From positions 92,001-156,000 of the forward strand of contig JALIZF010001428.1 in NCBI GenBank assembly GCA_029948255.1: DNA of 64,000 bases, in the 5' to 3' direction. Shown in pieces: positions 34,731 through 46,909 of this stretch (positions within the stretch are counted from its first letter, which is position 1; the number at the start of each line of letters is the position of its first letter). The translations under genes were made by a program, and so were the position numbers. Under the pieces are notes generated by a model that did not search any database, was not told where the DNA came from, and worked only from the letters and a program-made list of their open reading frames with translations. Origin of the DNA: Telmatactis stephensoni (Eukaryota > Cnidaria > Anthozoa > Actiniaria > Isophelliidae).

Positions 34731-36344
34731 ATGTCTCCTACGCACGAACGAAGGCGAAATCATCGATGGATAGACGACAATGAGATAAACACAGTGTTAG
34801 AAACAGCAAACGACCGTGACTCATGCAGTAATCTCAGCGCTCTAAAACGTGTTAGTAAAACGGAGTGGATCAAATTGGAACAGTCTTTGCAGGTCGAGCA
34901 AAAACGATTTCTGGAAGAATGGAAACCTTTCTTCCAAGAAGAACCAGTAGATGCTGTTAAGAGGAATGTACAGCCTGGAGATCATCTTCACTGCCGTAGA
35001 AATGCATGTGGATCAACGCTGTATCAACACCATTTCTTGTGCATAAAAATCGATGACGATAGAATCGAGTGCATTCAGTATGGACCTCAATCAACATCCC
35101 GGTGTTCTATCAGCCCTTCAGCAGTTGGTCAAGTGCAAACAGCAGCATACACTTACAAAGAATTGGTCAAAATGAAAGTGAGTTTAAAAACTATTTTCAG
35201 TTTGTATGAGAATTGAGCTGATGATATTTTTCGGCTTGAGCTGATTAAACTATGATTATGAAAGAATGAAATAAATCAATGGAAATATGTAAATCGTCAT
35301 TTTCCACATCACTGACGTCCTTTCTAGCATTAGCCCTACGTCAGAGTATACGATAAAGGGGAAAACGCGGGGGAACATCGCTATAAAGAGGGCAAAACCT
35401 CAAAACCATCATGGGTACGTTGGAATCCCGCCGAGGTCAGACAATTTTTTTCTCTGCTTTAGGGTAATAGACTGTAGGGTCACCGCTCGCAATTAAAGTT
35501 TTCTCGGTGGGATTTCTCTTCTTTCATTTAAACTTCCATCCCAAAACTTGAGTTATGTAAGTACTCTTTAATACGATATTACAGATTTATTTTTACCTGC
35601 ATACACAGATAGCCCAAACTCTATTCGCATAGTATGTCTGAAAAAATTTGTAATCTAATCTGGTAACAGCCTCCGCCCCCCTCCCCTCATTTTCGAGTGA
35701 CGCTCACGTGACACGACCTTCAAAACTTTATTTCTCAACAGGTAATAAAAAGGATGTGGCCAGAAGAACTTCAAAGATTCACAACTGAAGAAGTGATTGC
35801 ACGAGCGCAGATTCGAAAAGAAGAGATGATGTACAATCTTTTGGACAATAATTGTGAGCACTTCGTTACGTGGTGTAAATGTGGTCTGAACGCCAGCCTG
35901 CAAGTAAAACCATGGATGGAAGTTCTTTGGGAAGGAGTCAAAGTAATTTGCCATACTGGCTTTGAGTTGCTGAGAGAATTTTATAGTTTCGGAATATCTA
36001 CTAGTCTTCTTATCGTTTCTAACGAGGTCGCTACACCATGCAATACGCTGTCAATACGTGGATTTCAAGTTGTCCTAGAATTCGGGTTTTTTATCAAGAA
36101 TTTCTACGCAAACTATCAAAAGAGGAATAAAGGTTTGATATCGGTGCGTCAGTTCCAAGAAAACACTGTGAACAAGGCTTGTAAAGCATGTGGACGTGCA
36201 GTTGGTGGTATGGTTGGGTTGATCGTTGACTTTTCAGCTGAATTTGGTTCTCTTGGAAGTTTAGTCTTATCAGCTGTAGTTGTAGGTGTGGGTCATGTTG
36301 TTGGATTAGTAGTTGCAGTTGGGATAAATGGGATCTTCCGGTGA
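34731..36344 (+). CDS. LRAT-domain protein B with glycine-zipper tail
   Basis: Predicted 349-residue protein from two exons, 34731-35177 and 35742-36344 (phase 0, donor GTGAGT, acceptor CAG). The start ATG (MSPTHERRRNHRW) was chosen because it aligns with the starts of D and E, although the frame is open further upstream. Exon 1: EWIKLEQSLQVEQKRFLEEW, FQEEPVDAVKRNV, then GDHLHC, YQHHFLCIKI (His100-His101) and CIQYG (Gln116 where the family often has His), ending YTYKELVKMK. Exon 2: MWPEELQRF, then the best LRAT Cys box of the five, NNCEHFVTWCKCGL (Cys187). A hydrophobic segment, NYQKRNKGLIS, QFQENTVNKACKACGRAVGG and a Gly/Val-rich tail follow. Exon lengths match gene D exactly, which supports both models. 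Probable membrane-associated lipid acyltransferase or phospholipase; the substrate is inferred only from the family. Confidence 0.87.
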
Positions 36345-36739
36345 TGCACCCTAGAGGGGGGAGGAAAGAGGGAGGGGTGGGTGAAGGGAAGAATGCATAA
36401 TTAACTGTCACTGCAAGACTATTCAAAGCCATTTGAATATGGTAATATGGTCCCTGGGGATTGGATATAAAACGAGAACAATTATTGTAATTAATGCAGT
36501 TCATGATCATTCGAGTCGCGACCAAGAACGGTTGGCGACCCACCCACCCACCCTTGCGAGTAAGTTGGTTTCGAGTTAGCACGTCAGCCCATGTTGGCAC
36601 TTCGCCTGGCTTTGGTTGGTTCCAGGCCAGAGCGATTCCCCATACCTCATTATCATACTCATGAATGACAATACCCAGGGTAGAATATTACACTATACAT
36701 ATATCTCGCTCCACAGAGCAGGATTACATAGATGTTAAT

Positions 36740-36895
36740 TTTGAGCAGGATTCGTATGAGTGTGAAACACAGCTGTGAAACCGTGCCTGCGTGTGTCAGT
36801 GCTGTGACGTCAGTAATTAAAAACGTTTTAGATTCCTGTCGTTACCGTGGCGTGATGGCCGTACGGTGCTGTTTTCACAGTCTACGAATTCTAGT
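36740..36895. mobile_element. Diverged copy of the CGTATGAGTG foldback family
   Basis: GATTCGTATGAGTGTGAAAC near 36748 and GTGCTGTTTTCAC near 36868 echo the better-preserved copies at 41664, 50285 and 58525. The arms pair poorly. Confidence 0.4.
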
Positions 36896-36899
36896 TTAT

Positions 36900-38025
36900 T
36901 GTCTACGGATTGTAACTTTGGCTCGTCGGTATATTAGGGATGTCAAATATTCTCAAAAAGTCAGCCGTCTCGCAAAATTTCAGTGAAGTTTCGCGGGTTG
37001 CTCGAAGTCTCGTTTTCTCAGAGTTCCTAATTTTGAAAACAAAGAAAATCGATAAAAAAGCGTCTTGGGTTTAAAAAACTACACCTTGTACATGTCTCGG
37101 GATCTCCCAAACTCGCGCCTTAAATATTCGACATCCCTAATATTCACCCTTTCAAAACATAGAACATAGAGCTGAGACCGCCAAGCTAGTCAATTACTGC
37201 TAGTGTACCCAGGAGCCATTTCGGTCTAGGATTCTATGTTTGATAATTTTGAATTAGAAAGAGTCAATGTGTGTTATTGCAAAATTGCAAAATTAAGTCA
37301 TTTAAATTTCTATTTATCTCAGTTTTATTGATGTACATATAGATATTTAAGTAATCCATTCTTTGAATTCAGTTTACTGGCTCAGTGTGCCTTATTTTTA
37401 ATTTGTTTTATCTATTACTTCCCGTTGCATACTGTAAGAACAATTTTTTTTCCTTTATTGACATCCATTAAGAAAAAAATCGGTTCGCAAATGGCGATGT
37501 CACGGCGGGAGGGTTGATGATAAAACAAGAAGAGAAGTTAAAAGGTTTCGTACAACGGACAGTAAAAATATATCTTATCAGGAAACTGTTTTGTTTTACT
37601 GTAAAAAAGTATATTCTAGAATTCAAAACACAATTACGTGCCATCAAACACGTAGAGCTGATGTCGTAACCCCTAGGGGAATCCCCTAACGAGAACCAGT
37701 GAAGTACTCGTGTGTTTACATTATTACCATATTTAGTTAGGCCGAAAGGAATTTAAAAGATTTAAGATTTAAAGATTCCCAAGAGAATGAAAAAGACAAC
37801 AAAGAACGCAGAGGAAAGGAAAAAATGCACTAAAATTACTAGGAGCTAAACAAATCAGTGTCAGCCTTTTGCTTGGCCATGGGGTTTATGGAATGGTCAT
37901 CTTCTACACCTCACGCTAGAAAAAGACAAAAGAATGGCACATTGTGGAGAATACAACGATACAGAGATATAAGTGAACTGCTAAAGCTGGTGCAATAAGA
38001 CCTTAGCATTATGAGTCGTTCTTAT
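36900..38025. other. Intergenic between LRAT B and C, no gene seen
   Basis: AT-rich sequence without recognisable coding structure. Short inverted sequences (for example AATATTC...GACATCCCTAATATTC near 36935 and 37130) suggest further degenerate elements. Confidence 0.4.
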
Positions 38026-38166
38026 CCCCTCTCAGTCTATACCAGAATAGCATCTTACCACAATCCTTTCCGAATGGCTTTTGTTCGGTAATTAAAACAA
38101 TTATGTCTGTATTCCCGAAGGAATTGAAAGGCTCTTGAAAAGGATTCTGGTATAGCTAGAGAGGGG
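38026..38166. mobile_element. Foldback MITE immediately upstream of LRAT C
   Basis: CCCCTCTCAGTCTATACCAG is inverted at CTGGTATAGCTAGAGAGGGG. It ends about 40 bp before the LRAT C start codon, so it probably contributes to the 5' flank or 5' UTR. Confidence 0.8.
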
Positions 38167-38208
38167 TCAAAGTCTGTGAGTATCAACGAGACAGAACATC
38201 AAGCAAAC

Positions 38209-41200
38209 ATGGAAGAAGCAGCTCGTGCCATATTTGAACAGAATGTGCCTTCAAATAATTCCATCGACAACCAGAAAGATGAATTAGTCTTTCCATCGAA
38301 CAAACCAGTACCATTGAAAAACGTAGCTGGGTTCCCGAAGAACACAGACGTTTCACACTTACGTGAAACTTTCTCGCCAAGGAATGATGTCAGACGAAGG
38401 TTTTTCGCCTTCTATGATGACGAAGAATCAAAGAACACAGTCCCTAGTGACGTAAAGCTAGGACTACATACTAAACCTTTACAAGAAGATGAAGATGAAC
38501 CACAAAATGAACAAGGTGAATTTTTAAGCGAAAAGTTGTACGGAATGTCTTGTCTACGTAAGCTTATGTTGAGGCATGCGCCACGTCGAAATCCCCTTTA
38601 CTCACAAATATTTATCCACTTAAAGCACATGGGGATAAATTATCATTGTATAGAATCGTTTTCTGGACGATTTTGGGAAATGGCGCGAAAATGAACATTG
38701 ATTACTTAGCGCACTGTGAAATAGACCTATCTACACACAAATGCTGACATTTGTGATTCTGACGTAATACAGTCATTTTATGTTTAAAAGGCAAACCACG
38801 GGGAACTGTAGCCACAGCGTCAAAACAAATTGCCTTTTCTTTTTTTTAATACATTTTTATCTCAAAATTAATGATATTTTGTTCTTTTTTTCTTTGATAG
38901 ATTTGACGTGCACATTTACAAAATCACATGATTTCGATGGTATTGTTGAGTCACTTGATTCAGATGATTATCTACCAGATAACAATAACCATACATCAGA
39001 TTTCCAAGGTTTGTTATATACTCTAATAATGTTACTGTTACCAATGTAAATAAATTGTACTTGTATTTTGTTACCATCCATTGTTTTATATATCAATTTA
39101 AAACTGTTTTAATCTTAATTTCCAGTTGAAAATTTGTGTGCAAAAGATAAGAAGCAAATCCCAGAAGAAGGTGACTTCAAAGCAGAGGTATGTACATTTC
39201 ATAGCTTGTCTATATTTTAATGCTTAATTTTATTTATTTCTGTTTTAATTTATCTATTCTTTTATATCTCTTGTTATTTCTCCCTCCTCTTTATCCCTCT
39301 TTGTTGATCATTCTTTCATTCTTCCATCTATTTATTCATTTATTTGTAAAATCGTTGAAGATATTCCCAGAAGCACAAGAAGAACCAAGCAAAAGAGTAA
39401 TCAAACAAGAGCTATTGAAGCATAAAGACAAAATCAAAAAAGTTCCTATAGACAGAAAAAATATTTCCAATTATGTATGGTTGGTTATGGATGGCATGCT
39501 TGGTCTACCCCATGAACATGCTGCCTTGGTTTTGTCTATACATATTGATGATAACGGAATTACCTATGAAGTTTTAGAGTACAACGTCAAATCCTTTGAG
39601 TCTCGGTCCCAAGTAGTCAAGACATTGGTGTGGATTCTAGTATTCCGAGATCCCTTTGCAGCTTTTGCAAAAGCACAGAAAACCACATACACATATGAGA
39701 AGCTAAAAAGGAGAAATGTAAGTATTTTAAAATTTATCTTAACCCTTTCGCTCCTACAGCGCCCGAAACCGGCCGTAAAAATTCTACTCGTCTAAAAAAT
39801 TACTTCTTCCTAAAAAAGGACAACTCAAACTCAACTTTGGTACCAAAGTAAACTCTAGTAAATGAGTCAAGTTTTGAAAATCAAACATTGTGAAACAACT
39901 GGCGATTTCTACAGAAATTCGTCATTTCAAGGCAAGGAAAGGAAAAAATCACCATTTTGGGCTCAATTTTCATCGTTGAAAATCACACACTTTGGACCTC
40001 AATTTTTCTCGACAAATTATCCTTTCCTGCACACGAAACAGCATTAACAACCAAATTCAGTCCTAGTCTTGTGTTCTCATGGACTTTTTGGCCTTCTTTT
40101 CCTTTCACGGACACAGCTGCGGCTGATTCATTGTGGCCATTTTGCAAGCACGTGTTTTTGGACTTTTACGACCTAAATGCATTCTGGGTAATTCAGCTCC
40201 TACGCGACAGCCACAGCCCTTCCCTCCATCTTTTAGAGTTTTTAGTAAAGTCTCGAGCCCCCTCGGAATTCTGCCCAAATTTCGCGCTTGCTGTGTTCCT
40301 TAATCGTCACAACTCCCAAAAAATGCCATGGCAGGTCCGAGAAATTGCCCTTGGACGAGCTTCAAAGCACACTTCGTCTTGGCACCACTCAAAATTCACC
40401 CAGTCAAAGCTACGAGCCAAAATGCCTACGAAGTGTTACACCTTGACGAATTCTTACGGCAAGTAAGCTCTCTGCTACTTCCAGGCTTAATGATGCCCAG
40501 CCAGTAGGAACCAAAGGCGAAAAAAGGCTCGAAAATTCACAGAAATCCAAGTTTTCTGGACTTTCAAACGCCACCATTACTCGACCAAAAACGCTACCGC
40601 TTCAAACTGGTTTCAACTGGTTAACTTGAGCCCTCAATAGTACAAAACAGCAGAAGTTTCTATGGTTACTCCAGTAAGCAGGCGAAAAAATACACAAATC
40701 GATTATGACCTCAAAATCGCGTAAAAACCTCAAAAATCCCCAGTAGTGAAAGGGTTAATGATAAATAAATTATCCAATCCCTGCAAAATATTTACATCTC
40801 AAAATTAAAGTCAATTTTCAAAAGTTTCAATCCCAAAAATGGCCTCATACCTCACTCTTAACCCCTTGACATCCAATAATAAATAATAATAAATAATAAA
40901 TAATAAATAAATATTTATATAGCACCATTTCCGATATCTATTGTGGCTCTAAAAATAAACCCCACTCAGAAACGCTTCATTTATATTTGTTGCAGGCCAA
41001 AATCAGGGTGTTTCCCCCAGAGTTAACAAAATATATGTTAACTCCAAGTCAAATTTTGGAAAATGTTGAAAAGCGTCTTGCTGAACCAGAAGGCTTGTAT
41101 ACACCCAGGTCCAACTCCTGTGAACACCTCGTCAGCTCATGCCTATTTGGGGTACCTGTATGTTACCAGTTAGAAAGATGTAACTTACAATATTGTCTGA

Positions 41201-41535
41201 ATACTATAAATTTAGTATTAAATACCATTTTTGTTTGGATTCAACTTGCCTTAGTGGGCTATATATGTAGTCTGGCAACAGATTCCCAATTTGTACCCAA
41301 ACTGCTATATGCTTTCCTTGAGCTGTTAGTGGCTTTTTGGCAAAGCTATAAATTCTTTACTAATAAAACATATAAATACATCACCAGTCAAGATATTTTG
41401 TTCAAAAAAGTGCTTATTTGGGGTAAGGCCATGTTTGCATTGTTAATAGCATGGTATTGTCCTAGCACCTATTTTATATGTTGTATAGCTATACTATTAG
41501 TGCATATTTTTTGCACTGTAGTTGATATCATTTGA
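38209..41535 (+). CDS. LRAT-domain protein C, diverged, without glycine zipper
   Basis: Predicted 457-residue protein from five exons: 38209-38515, 38901-39008, 39126-39187, 39361-39717, 40996-41535. All phases agree. The first donor is uncertain: a second site at 38557/38558, also phase 1, would add 14 residues. The N-terminus is acidic and shares no obvious motif with B, D or E. Exon 4 holds the LRAT His half (LPHEHAALVLSI, His210/212; VLEYN with Glu232) and ends YTYEKLKRRN at the conserved phase-0 intron. Exon 5 begins AKIRVFPPELTKY, parallel to WPEELQRF, then the Cys box NSCEHLVSSC (Cys320). The rest is strongly hydrophobic (LVGYICSLA, FALLIAWYC, FICCIAILLVHIF), suggesting several membrane segments in place of the Gly-rich tail. 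The last intron holds a TTAA-flanked element. No GDH motif is seen before the His, so activity is less certain than for B and D. Confidence 0.78.
39741..40757. mobile_element. piggyBac-like non-autonomous element (TTAACCCTTTC ends)
   Basis: Starts TTAACCCTTTCGCTCCTAC and ends GTAGTGAAAGGGTTAA; TTAA flanks with CCC/GGG tips are the piggyBac signature. It is about 1 kb with no transposase. A 169-codon open frame inside (39957-40466) has no recognisable domain. Inserted in the last intron of LRAT C. Confidence 0.75.
40878..40920. repeat. (AATAAT/AATAA)n microsatellite
   Basis: AATAATAAATAATAATAAAT-type run in the last intron of LRAT C. Confidence 0.85.
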
Positions 41536-41687
41536 GTCAGAGTACTGAACTATAGAGTAGATTTCGTATGACTGTGAAAATGGCAATATAGCTATAGAGA
41601 TTAGTGCATATTTCTTGCACTATAGTTGACAATGTTTGAGTCAGAGTACTGAACTTTAGAATAGATTTCGTATGAATGTGAAAATGG
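41501..41687. repeat. Tandem duplication spanning the LRAT C stop codon
   Basis: About 84 bp (TGCATATTTTTTGCACTGTA ... GAGTCAGAGTACTGAACT ... TGTGAAAATGG) at 41501-41583 recurs at 41604-41687 with few changes. The first copy codes for the last residues and stop of LRAT C; the second is 3' of the gene. Confidence 0.85.
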
Positions 41688-41809
41688 GACTACACGGTCA
41701 CAGCACAGTTATGGCAGAAATTTCGAATGTTTTTATAGAGATTATGGCACTGACACGGTCATGGCACGGTGCTGTATGTTTCACACTCAAACAAAAACTG
41801 CTCTATTAT
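41664..41809. mobile_element. CGTATGA-family foldback element
   Basis: TTTCGTATGAATGTGAAAAT on the left; GGTGCTGTATGTTTCACACTC on the right; internal CACGGTCACAGCAC and GTCATGGCACGGTGC. Same family as the copies at 50285 and 58525. Confidence 0.65.
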
Positions 41810-41864
41810 TAACCCAGTTACAGTGAGACTACTAAAACCAAGGCCACCCAAATAAATTTTTATG

Positions 41865-42025
41865 CAATTGAAGGGTTCCCTATGAAAGTGACCTAAGTGA
41901 CTTTTTGAAGGATGTACAGACATTGGATTTTCAGCACAGAAAATTTCATTGATATCATTTTATACCATTGAATAGAAATCATCAAAATAGTCACTTAGGC
42001 CATTTTCACCGGGAACCCTTCAATT
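41865..42025. mobile_element. Foldback element, CAATTGAAGGGTTCCC ends
   Basis: CAATTGAAGGGTTCCC is inverted at GGGAACCCTTCAATT, and GTGACCTAAGTGAC at GTCACTTAGGCC. Spacer of about 90 bp. Confidence 0.85.
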
Positions 42026-42136
42026 ATCCAATCACAATTGATTATAAACAATACATGCAATCTCTGTGTTTCATATTTTAATGCTTAAAATGAAAATAAT
42101 TTGCTTTCTATATGTATGGACTACTTTGAGATCTGA

Positions 42137-42328
42137 CTGTAGGAACTTGCCACAAATCTGTTGCTAAGCATCATAAAATGTACAAAAAATTGTCTCAAAA
42201 TTTGTTTGAGCGGCTTTGACTGGAGTACGTAGTTGCAAATATAATCAGTGTTTTGTCCAAAGTTTAGACTGTAAAGTAAAAGCTCAAAAATAATTTGAAA
42301 TAGCTAGCACTTGACAATTAGCACTGTT
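42137..42328. repeat. Dispersed repeat shared with the LRAT D 3' flank
   Basis: CTGTAGGAACTTGCCACAAA ... ATAATCAGTGTTTTGTCCAA ... TAGACTGTAAAGTAAAA ... GAAATAGCTAGC recurs in the same order at 59019-59197. Both copies lie 0.6-1.1 kb after an LRAT stop codon. Confidence 0.85.
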
Positions 42329-43045
42329 AGTCTAACTAGTGGTACTACTGACACTATATCAAGGTAGTGTTTATTGTGATGTACTATACTCAGTATATGG
42401 AGGAGAGCGATTCTCACCCTGGTATTTTGGTACAACATCACTAGAACTATACATATCTAGTCATACACAGTAGGATTTTAGTTGTTAGTCTAACTAATGG
42501 TACAACACTATATCAATGTAGTGTTTAATTGTGATGTACTATACTCAGTATGGAGGAGAGCGATTCTCACCCTGGTATATTGGTACAACACTATAACTAT
42601 ACATATCTAGTTATACATGGTAGGATTAGATTTTAGTTGTTAGTCTAACTACTACACTATATCAATGTAGTGTTTATTGTGATGTACTATACTCAGTATG
42701 GAGGAGAGCGATTCTCACCCTGGTATATTGGTACAACATTACTATAACTATACATATCTTGTTATACATATGGTAGGATTAGATTTTAGTTGTTAGTCTA
42801 ACTAATGGTACTACACTATATCAAGGTAGTGTTTATTATGATGTACTATACTCAGTATGAAGGAGAGCGATTCTCACCCTGGTATATTGGTACAACATCA
42901 CTATAACTATACATATCTAGTTATACATATGGTAGGATTAAATTTTAGTTATTAGTCTAACTAATGGTACTACACTATATCAATGTAGTGTTTATTATGA
43001 TGTACTATACTCAGTATGGAGGAGAGCGATTCTCACCCTGACATA
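42300..43045. repeat. Satellite-like array, about 150-160 bp, five copies
   Basis: GGAGAGCGATTCTCACCCTG recurs near 42403, 42554, 42703, 42863 and 43021. Units also carry TTAGTCTAACTA, CACTATATCAATGTAGTG and AACTATACATATCTAGTTAT, several of which are small palindromes. Confidence 0.92.
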
Positions 43046-43629
43046 AGTACATTACACATTTAAGCCAGCAAAGAAAAAAAAACTTTGTAATCTTATTTAA
43101 TAAACCGATATTATGTCATACAGTTTTGAGTTTTTAATACTAAGTGATGACATGCATCATTAAAACGATGCTCATGCCCAACAACATGTTTGTTTGATTT
43201 ATATTATTTTTCTATTGCTTTTTTTCCCCTTCGTTTGCATTATCTCCACAGACACGGATTCTGTCAATAATTGCCAATGAATATTGCAATATAAAAGTTG
43301 TCCATATTAAATGTATTTAAATACTTCAAGAAACAACACGTTATCAACATAAGAAAACAACTCATTTGCAAATTAAATAGTTGTAAATGCTTGTTATATT
43401 TCCTTTCTACAAAGCTAATATATCATTGTTGATAAAATAGCTGCATTTATTTCACTATAGACCCCATAGATCCGCGGTATAGAGCGATTTTTTTCTTTCA
43501 GCATTAAAATACATGCTCATGGACAACGTCAACAATCACAACAGAGGTTACATACTAACACCAAAACTCATTGAGTTCCAGTTTTTCCATTGAGTTCTGT
43601 TGGAATTTATTTCTCTAATATGATATTAG

Positions 43630-44700
43630 CCCATAAAATGTGCAATTATATTTGTTTTTGTTATTTCATATTTTCATTTTCGTATTGTTCCACATGTTTA
43701 TTTTACATTTTTTCTAATTATTTCATTTGTTCTACATTTTTATTTATTTTATTTTATTTCTTTGTTTTTTATTTTTTGTTCATTTTTCCTTTTGTTTTAT
43801 TTTTCATTTATCCAAATGTCCTATTGAACTGCATATCTTTTATTTACAATTATTTACCTTATTTTCCAACCTTACCATCTATTGTTTGCATTATACTATT
43901 TTTCTATACATTGTATTATGTTTTGTTTAAGCAATATAAAACGCGCGCACATGTCTGTGATATAAACACGATGGAAGATGTAGAGCAAGAGAAAAGCAAG
44001 CTTAGGAAGACGAAAATGAGGCGTAGCCAAGTGTTTCTCTTGCTTTTCGAGTGCTCTACATCTTCCAGAGTGTATATATCACAGTACAGAGACATAAGCG
44101 ATCGTTTTATATTGCTTTTATAAAATATGTTCGACATTTTTTGAGCGATTCATGTCTCTGTCCTCTGATATAAAAATGGTAACCAGCCAATCAGCGCGCG
44201 CGTTATACAAATATTTTATAATTCGTGTTATTCACCACATTGTTTGCACTCCACGTTATACCACACACAATTCTCCTACATTCCTTTTCTCGCCTCACCA
44301 CATTCCAATGCCACATTTTCTTTCTTTCTTTCTTTTTCATTTTTTTATTTCTTATTTATATTTTTTTATTTATATTTTTTCTTCATTTTTAATACCCATG
44401 TGCCCTATTCCATTACATATCCTTCATTCACAATTTTACTTTTCTATATTTTATTTCACATTTACTTGTTTATATTATTTCATTTATTCCACATATTCAT
44501 TTTACCTTTAGTTGTTTTTTAATTTCGTTTTACTTTTATTTGTTCTAATTGTTTCATTTGTTCTAAATTTGTATTTATTTTTACTTATTTCTTTATTTTT
44601 TGTTTATTTTTCATTTTGTTTTATTTATTCATACATCCAAATGCCCTATTGAATTGCATATCCTATATTTACAATATATACAAGAATACCCCAAGTTTCG
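43630..44700. repeat. T-rich direct repeats interrupted by a foldback element
   Basis: Related blocks near 43680-43850, 44270-44430 and 44480-44680 share TTTATTTATTTTATTT-type sequence followed by ATCCAAATGYCCTATTGAAY. The middle is broken by the element at 43930-44116. Confidence 0.7.
43930..44116. mobile_element. Foldback MITE, AGCAATATAAAACG ends
   Basis: AGCAATATAAAACG and CGTTTTATATTGCT are exact inverses. The arms continue through GGAAGATGTAGAGCA / TGCTCTACATCTTCC and AAGAGAAAAGCAAG / CTTGCTTTTCGAG. Confidence 0.9.
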
Positions 44701-44824
44701 AAGGCGTATTCAGTTCTTGAATACTCTTGATCATTCGCCTTTTGGCACAGTGTATTGACGCAGGTGCTAAATTCTAAACTATTTATTCTATGAAATTGTC
44801 AATGCTCATTAGATGGATTAATTG

Positions 44825-44995
44825 TCGCACTGTGAAATAAACGTCGCACTTTGTAATAATTTTCACGCTCTCAGTTTGAAATAGCTTTCGTATTTTGTAA
44901 TATAAGCTGATAGTACTATGACACACTTCGAAATAAAAACGCGGACGCACTTTGTAATATTTTTTGTCGCACTTTGAATTAACATTTGTAATACA
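44825..44995. repeat. Degenerate GTCGCACTTTGTAAT repeat
   Basis: Variants such as GTCGCACTGTGAAAT, GTCGCACTTTGTAAT and GTCGCACTTTGAATT occur several times. Confidence 0.6.
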
Positions 44996-44999
44996 CACC

Positions 45000-46617
45000 G
45001 TTCCACTAATGGCAGTAATTACAATGCGTACTCAGAAATATAGCAAAAAGCTTTTGCATATACAAATACAAAACCCTTTGTGAGCAGCAAAGCGCGAGCC
45101 GCTCAGGCCGCAAAATGTTGAATGATGGCAACGGTAATGTTCTAGTTGATTTGATATCCTCTTCCTGGGAGAAAGACACCAGATATACGACAAATACTCG
45201 CAGCGGTAGATCAGAGTTTCCAAATTGCTGCTTGGCTTATTCGGAATCGGAGCGAAACTTTTGCAATCGCGGAGCGCTAGCCACTCGATAGAAGTTTGTA
45301 GTAATGCTGTAGTAAATAATTATAAAATTAATCGATTTGGTATATTCTTGTGGATTTGGTATATATAACAGATAAACTTCAGTTGATGTTGCAGGAACAT
45401 TTTCTAGAGTTTAAGAACGTAAACTATCAGTTCAAAAGTTCAATATATTTCAGTTCTCGCAGCTCGCCATCATGAATCAAATGGTCTGTCCTTCCGTGTT
45501 ATTTGGAGAATGGTTTACATACAGTACGCACGTGCGTATACAGTCGTTTAAAAAACGTTGTCGCTGAAGGGCTTCGTCACTACGCGACAAGACCGAACAG
45601 GACTAGTATGCGTAGAAATCACTGAAGCGCTTTGCTGCACATATTATTAGCCACGTCTTGAGCTCGCAGTGTTCCCATTTTAATTATTCGTGCGCATCAG
45701 GAATACAGTGAATATTTATGCTGGCAAGTGGTTTGAATAACAAAAGTCTTCGGTACTGAAGAAAACTGAAGATGCTGTATCACTAAGAAAGAATCATAAA
45801 GACTCTTGTTATCTTTTCGCAGAGCACGAAGCCACACTTTCATTCAAGCTGCATATTCTCCCACAGGCAGCCCAGCCACTTCTCCTGAAAAAATACGCGC
45901 GCTTGTTTAAATTTGCTTGGCGCGCGCGCTCTTGTTATGCATGGGTTTCCTGTGGTAATATCCTCCCGATATCCCACGCGCGGGACGAGCGCGCGCTTGT
46001 TATGAATGGGTTTCCTGTGGCGATCCCGCGGCGATTCTCCATGATTATATTCTATCATTATATTCTAATAAGTGCTTCAGTGGTTTTTACCCATGTTCCA
46101 AGTTCGCACTAGTTGCGCAGTTGCGGAGCGGGTCAGCGATAACGTTGTTTCAAGCGACTGTATGTATTCACAAACTTTCTGCCTCTTCATCCTCCAATTA
46201 GCGCTCAGATAAGAGATGAGCAATCATCCAATGCTCAGTCAAAAGTATGCGAATAAATTATGTTCTCTACTTCCTTGAGTACCAACGAAGACTGACAGCC
46301 AATGCAGCAAATTTCATTCAGTATCGGTCAAAATTTTCACTTGATGACAGAACGAATATATCCCCAATCCGGGCAACATTTCCCCATGGCAAGGACGATA
46401 AACAGTGGTACCTCTATCAAGCGGATACCCTGCATTAAGTGGACATTAGCCCAGGTTCCATTTGCTTGCCTATGTTAACTAGGTAAATTAAAGTTAAGGC
46501 CACTTCGCAAGCGCATGTGCATGTATCGATGGTTTGTGGTAAGGATAAGCGATTTTTTCTCAACTTTGTTTGCAGTTTTGCGTTTCCATACCTCTCTTAG
46601 AAGATCCCCTCTATATT
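45000..46617. other. Intergenic, no gene supported
   Basis: Contains CG-rich stretches and a direct repeat of CTTGTTATGNATGGGTTTCC near 45932 and 45997, beside GCGCGCGC runs. No coding exon was recognised. Confidence 0.45.
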
Positions 46618-46909
46618 TCATGGAACACTTTCACTGGAATCATCCTTTTTAACATCAGAAAATAAAGTTCTTTATAGTATAAGAACTGAACAAGCCAAGC
46701 TAGATTTGAATTGCAATGCATTTGATAAAAAGAAATTAGACGGCTTGGATCGGCACAACATCGTGGGTAGATACTGAATGATGGAAGGGTGTGATGATGG
46801 GGACGTGTTGGGGCAACGAATCGGCAAATTAACAAAAATCGATATAGGAATGATACTACTAACAAGAAGAGTTCATATTTCTGATCTCTAAATTGTCTAT
46901 TTCTTTCAG

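Noticed and set aside
36094..36600. 168-codon minus-strand frame opposite LRAT B exon 2
   Set aside because: Antisense shadow of a well-supported coding exon.
39957..40466. 169-codon frame in the LRAT C intron
   Set aside because: No recognisable domain, and it lies wholly inside a TTAA-flanked non-autonomous element.
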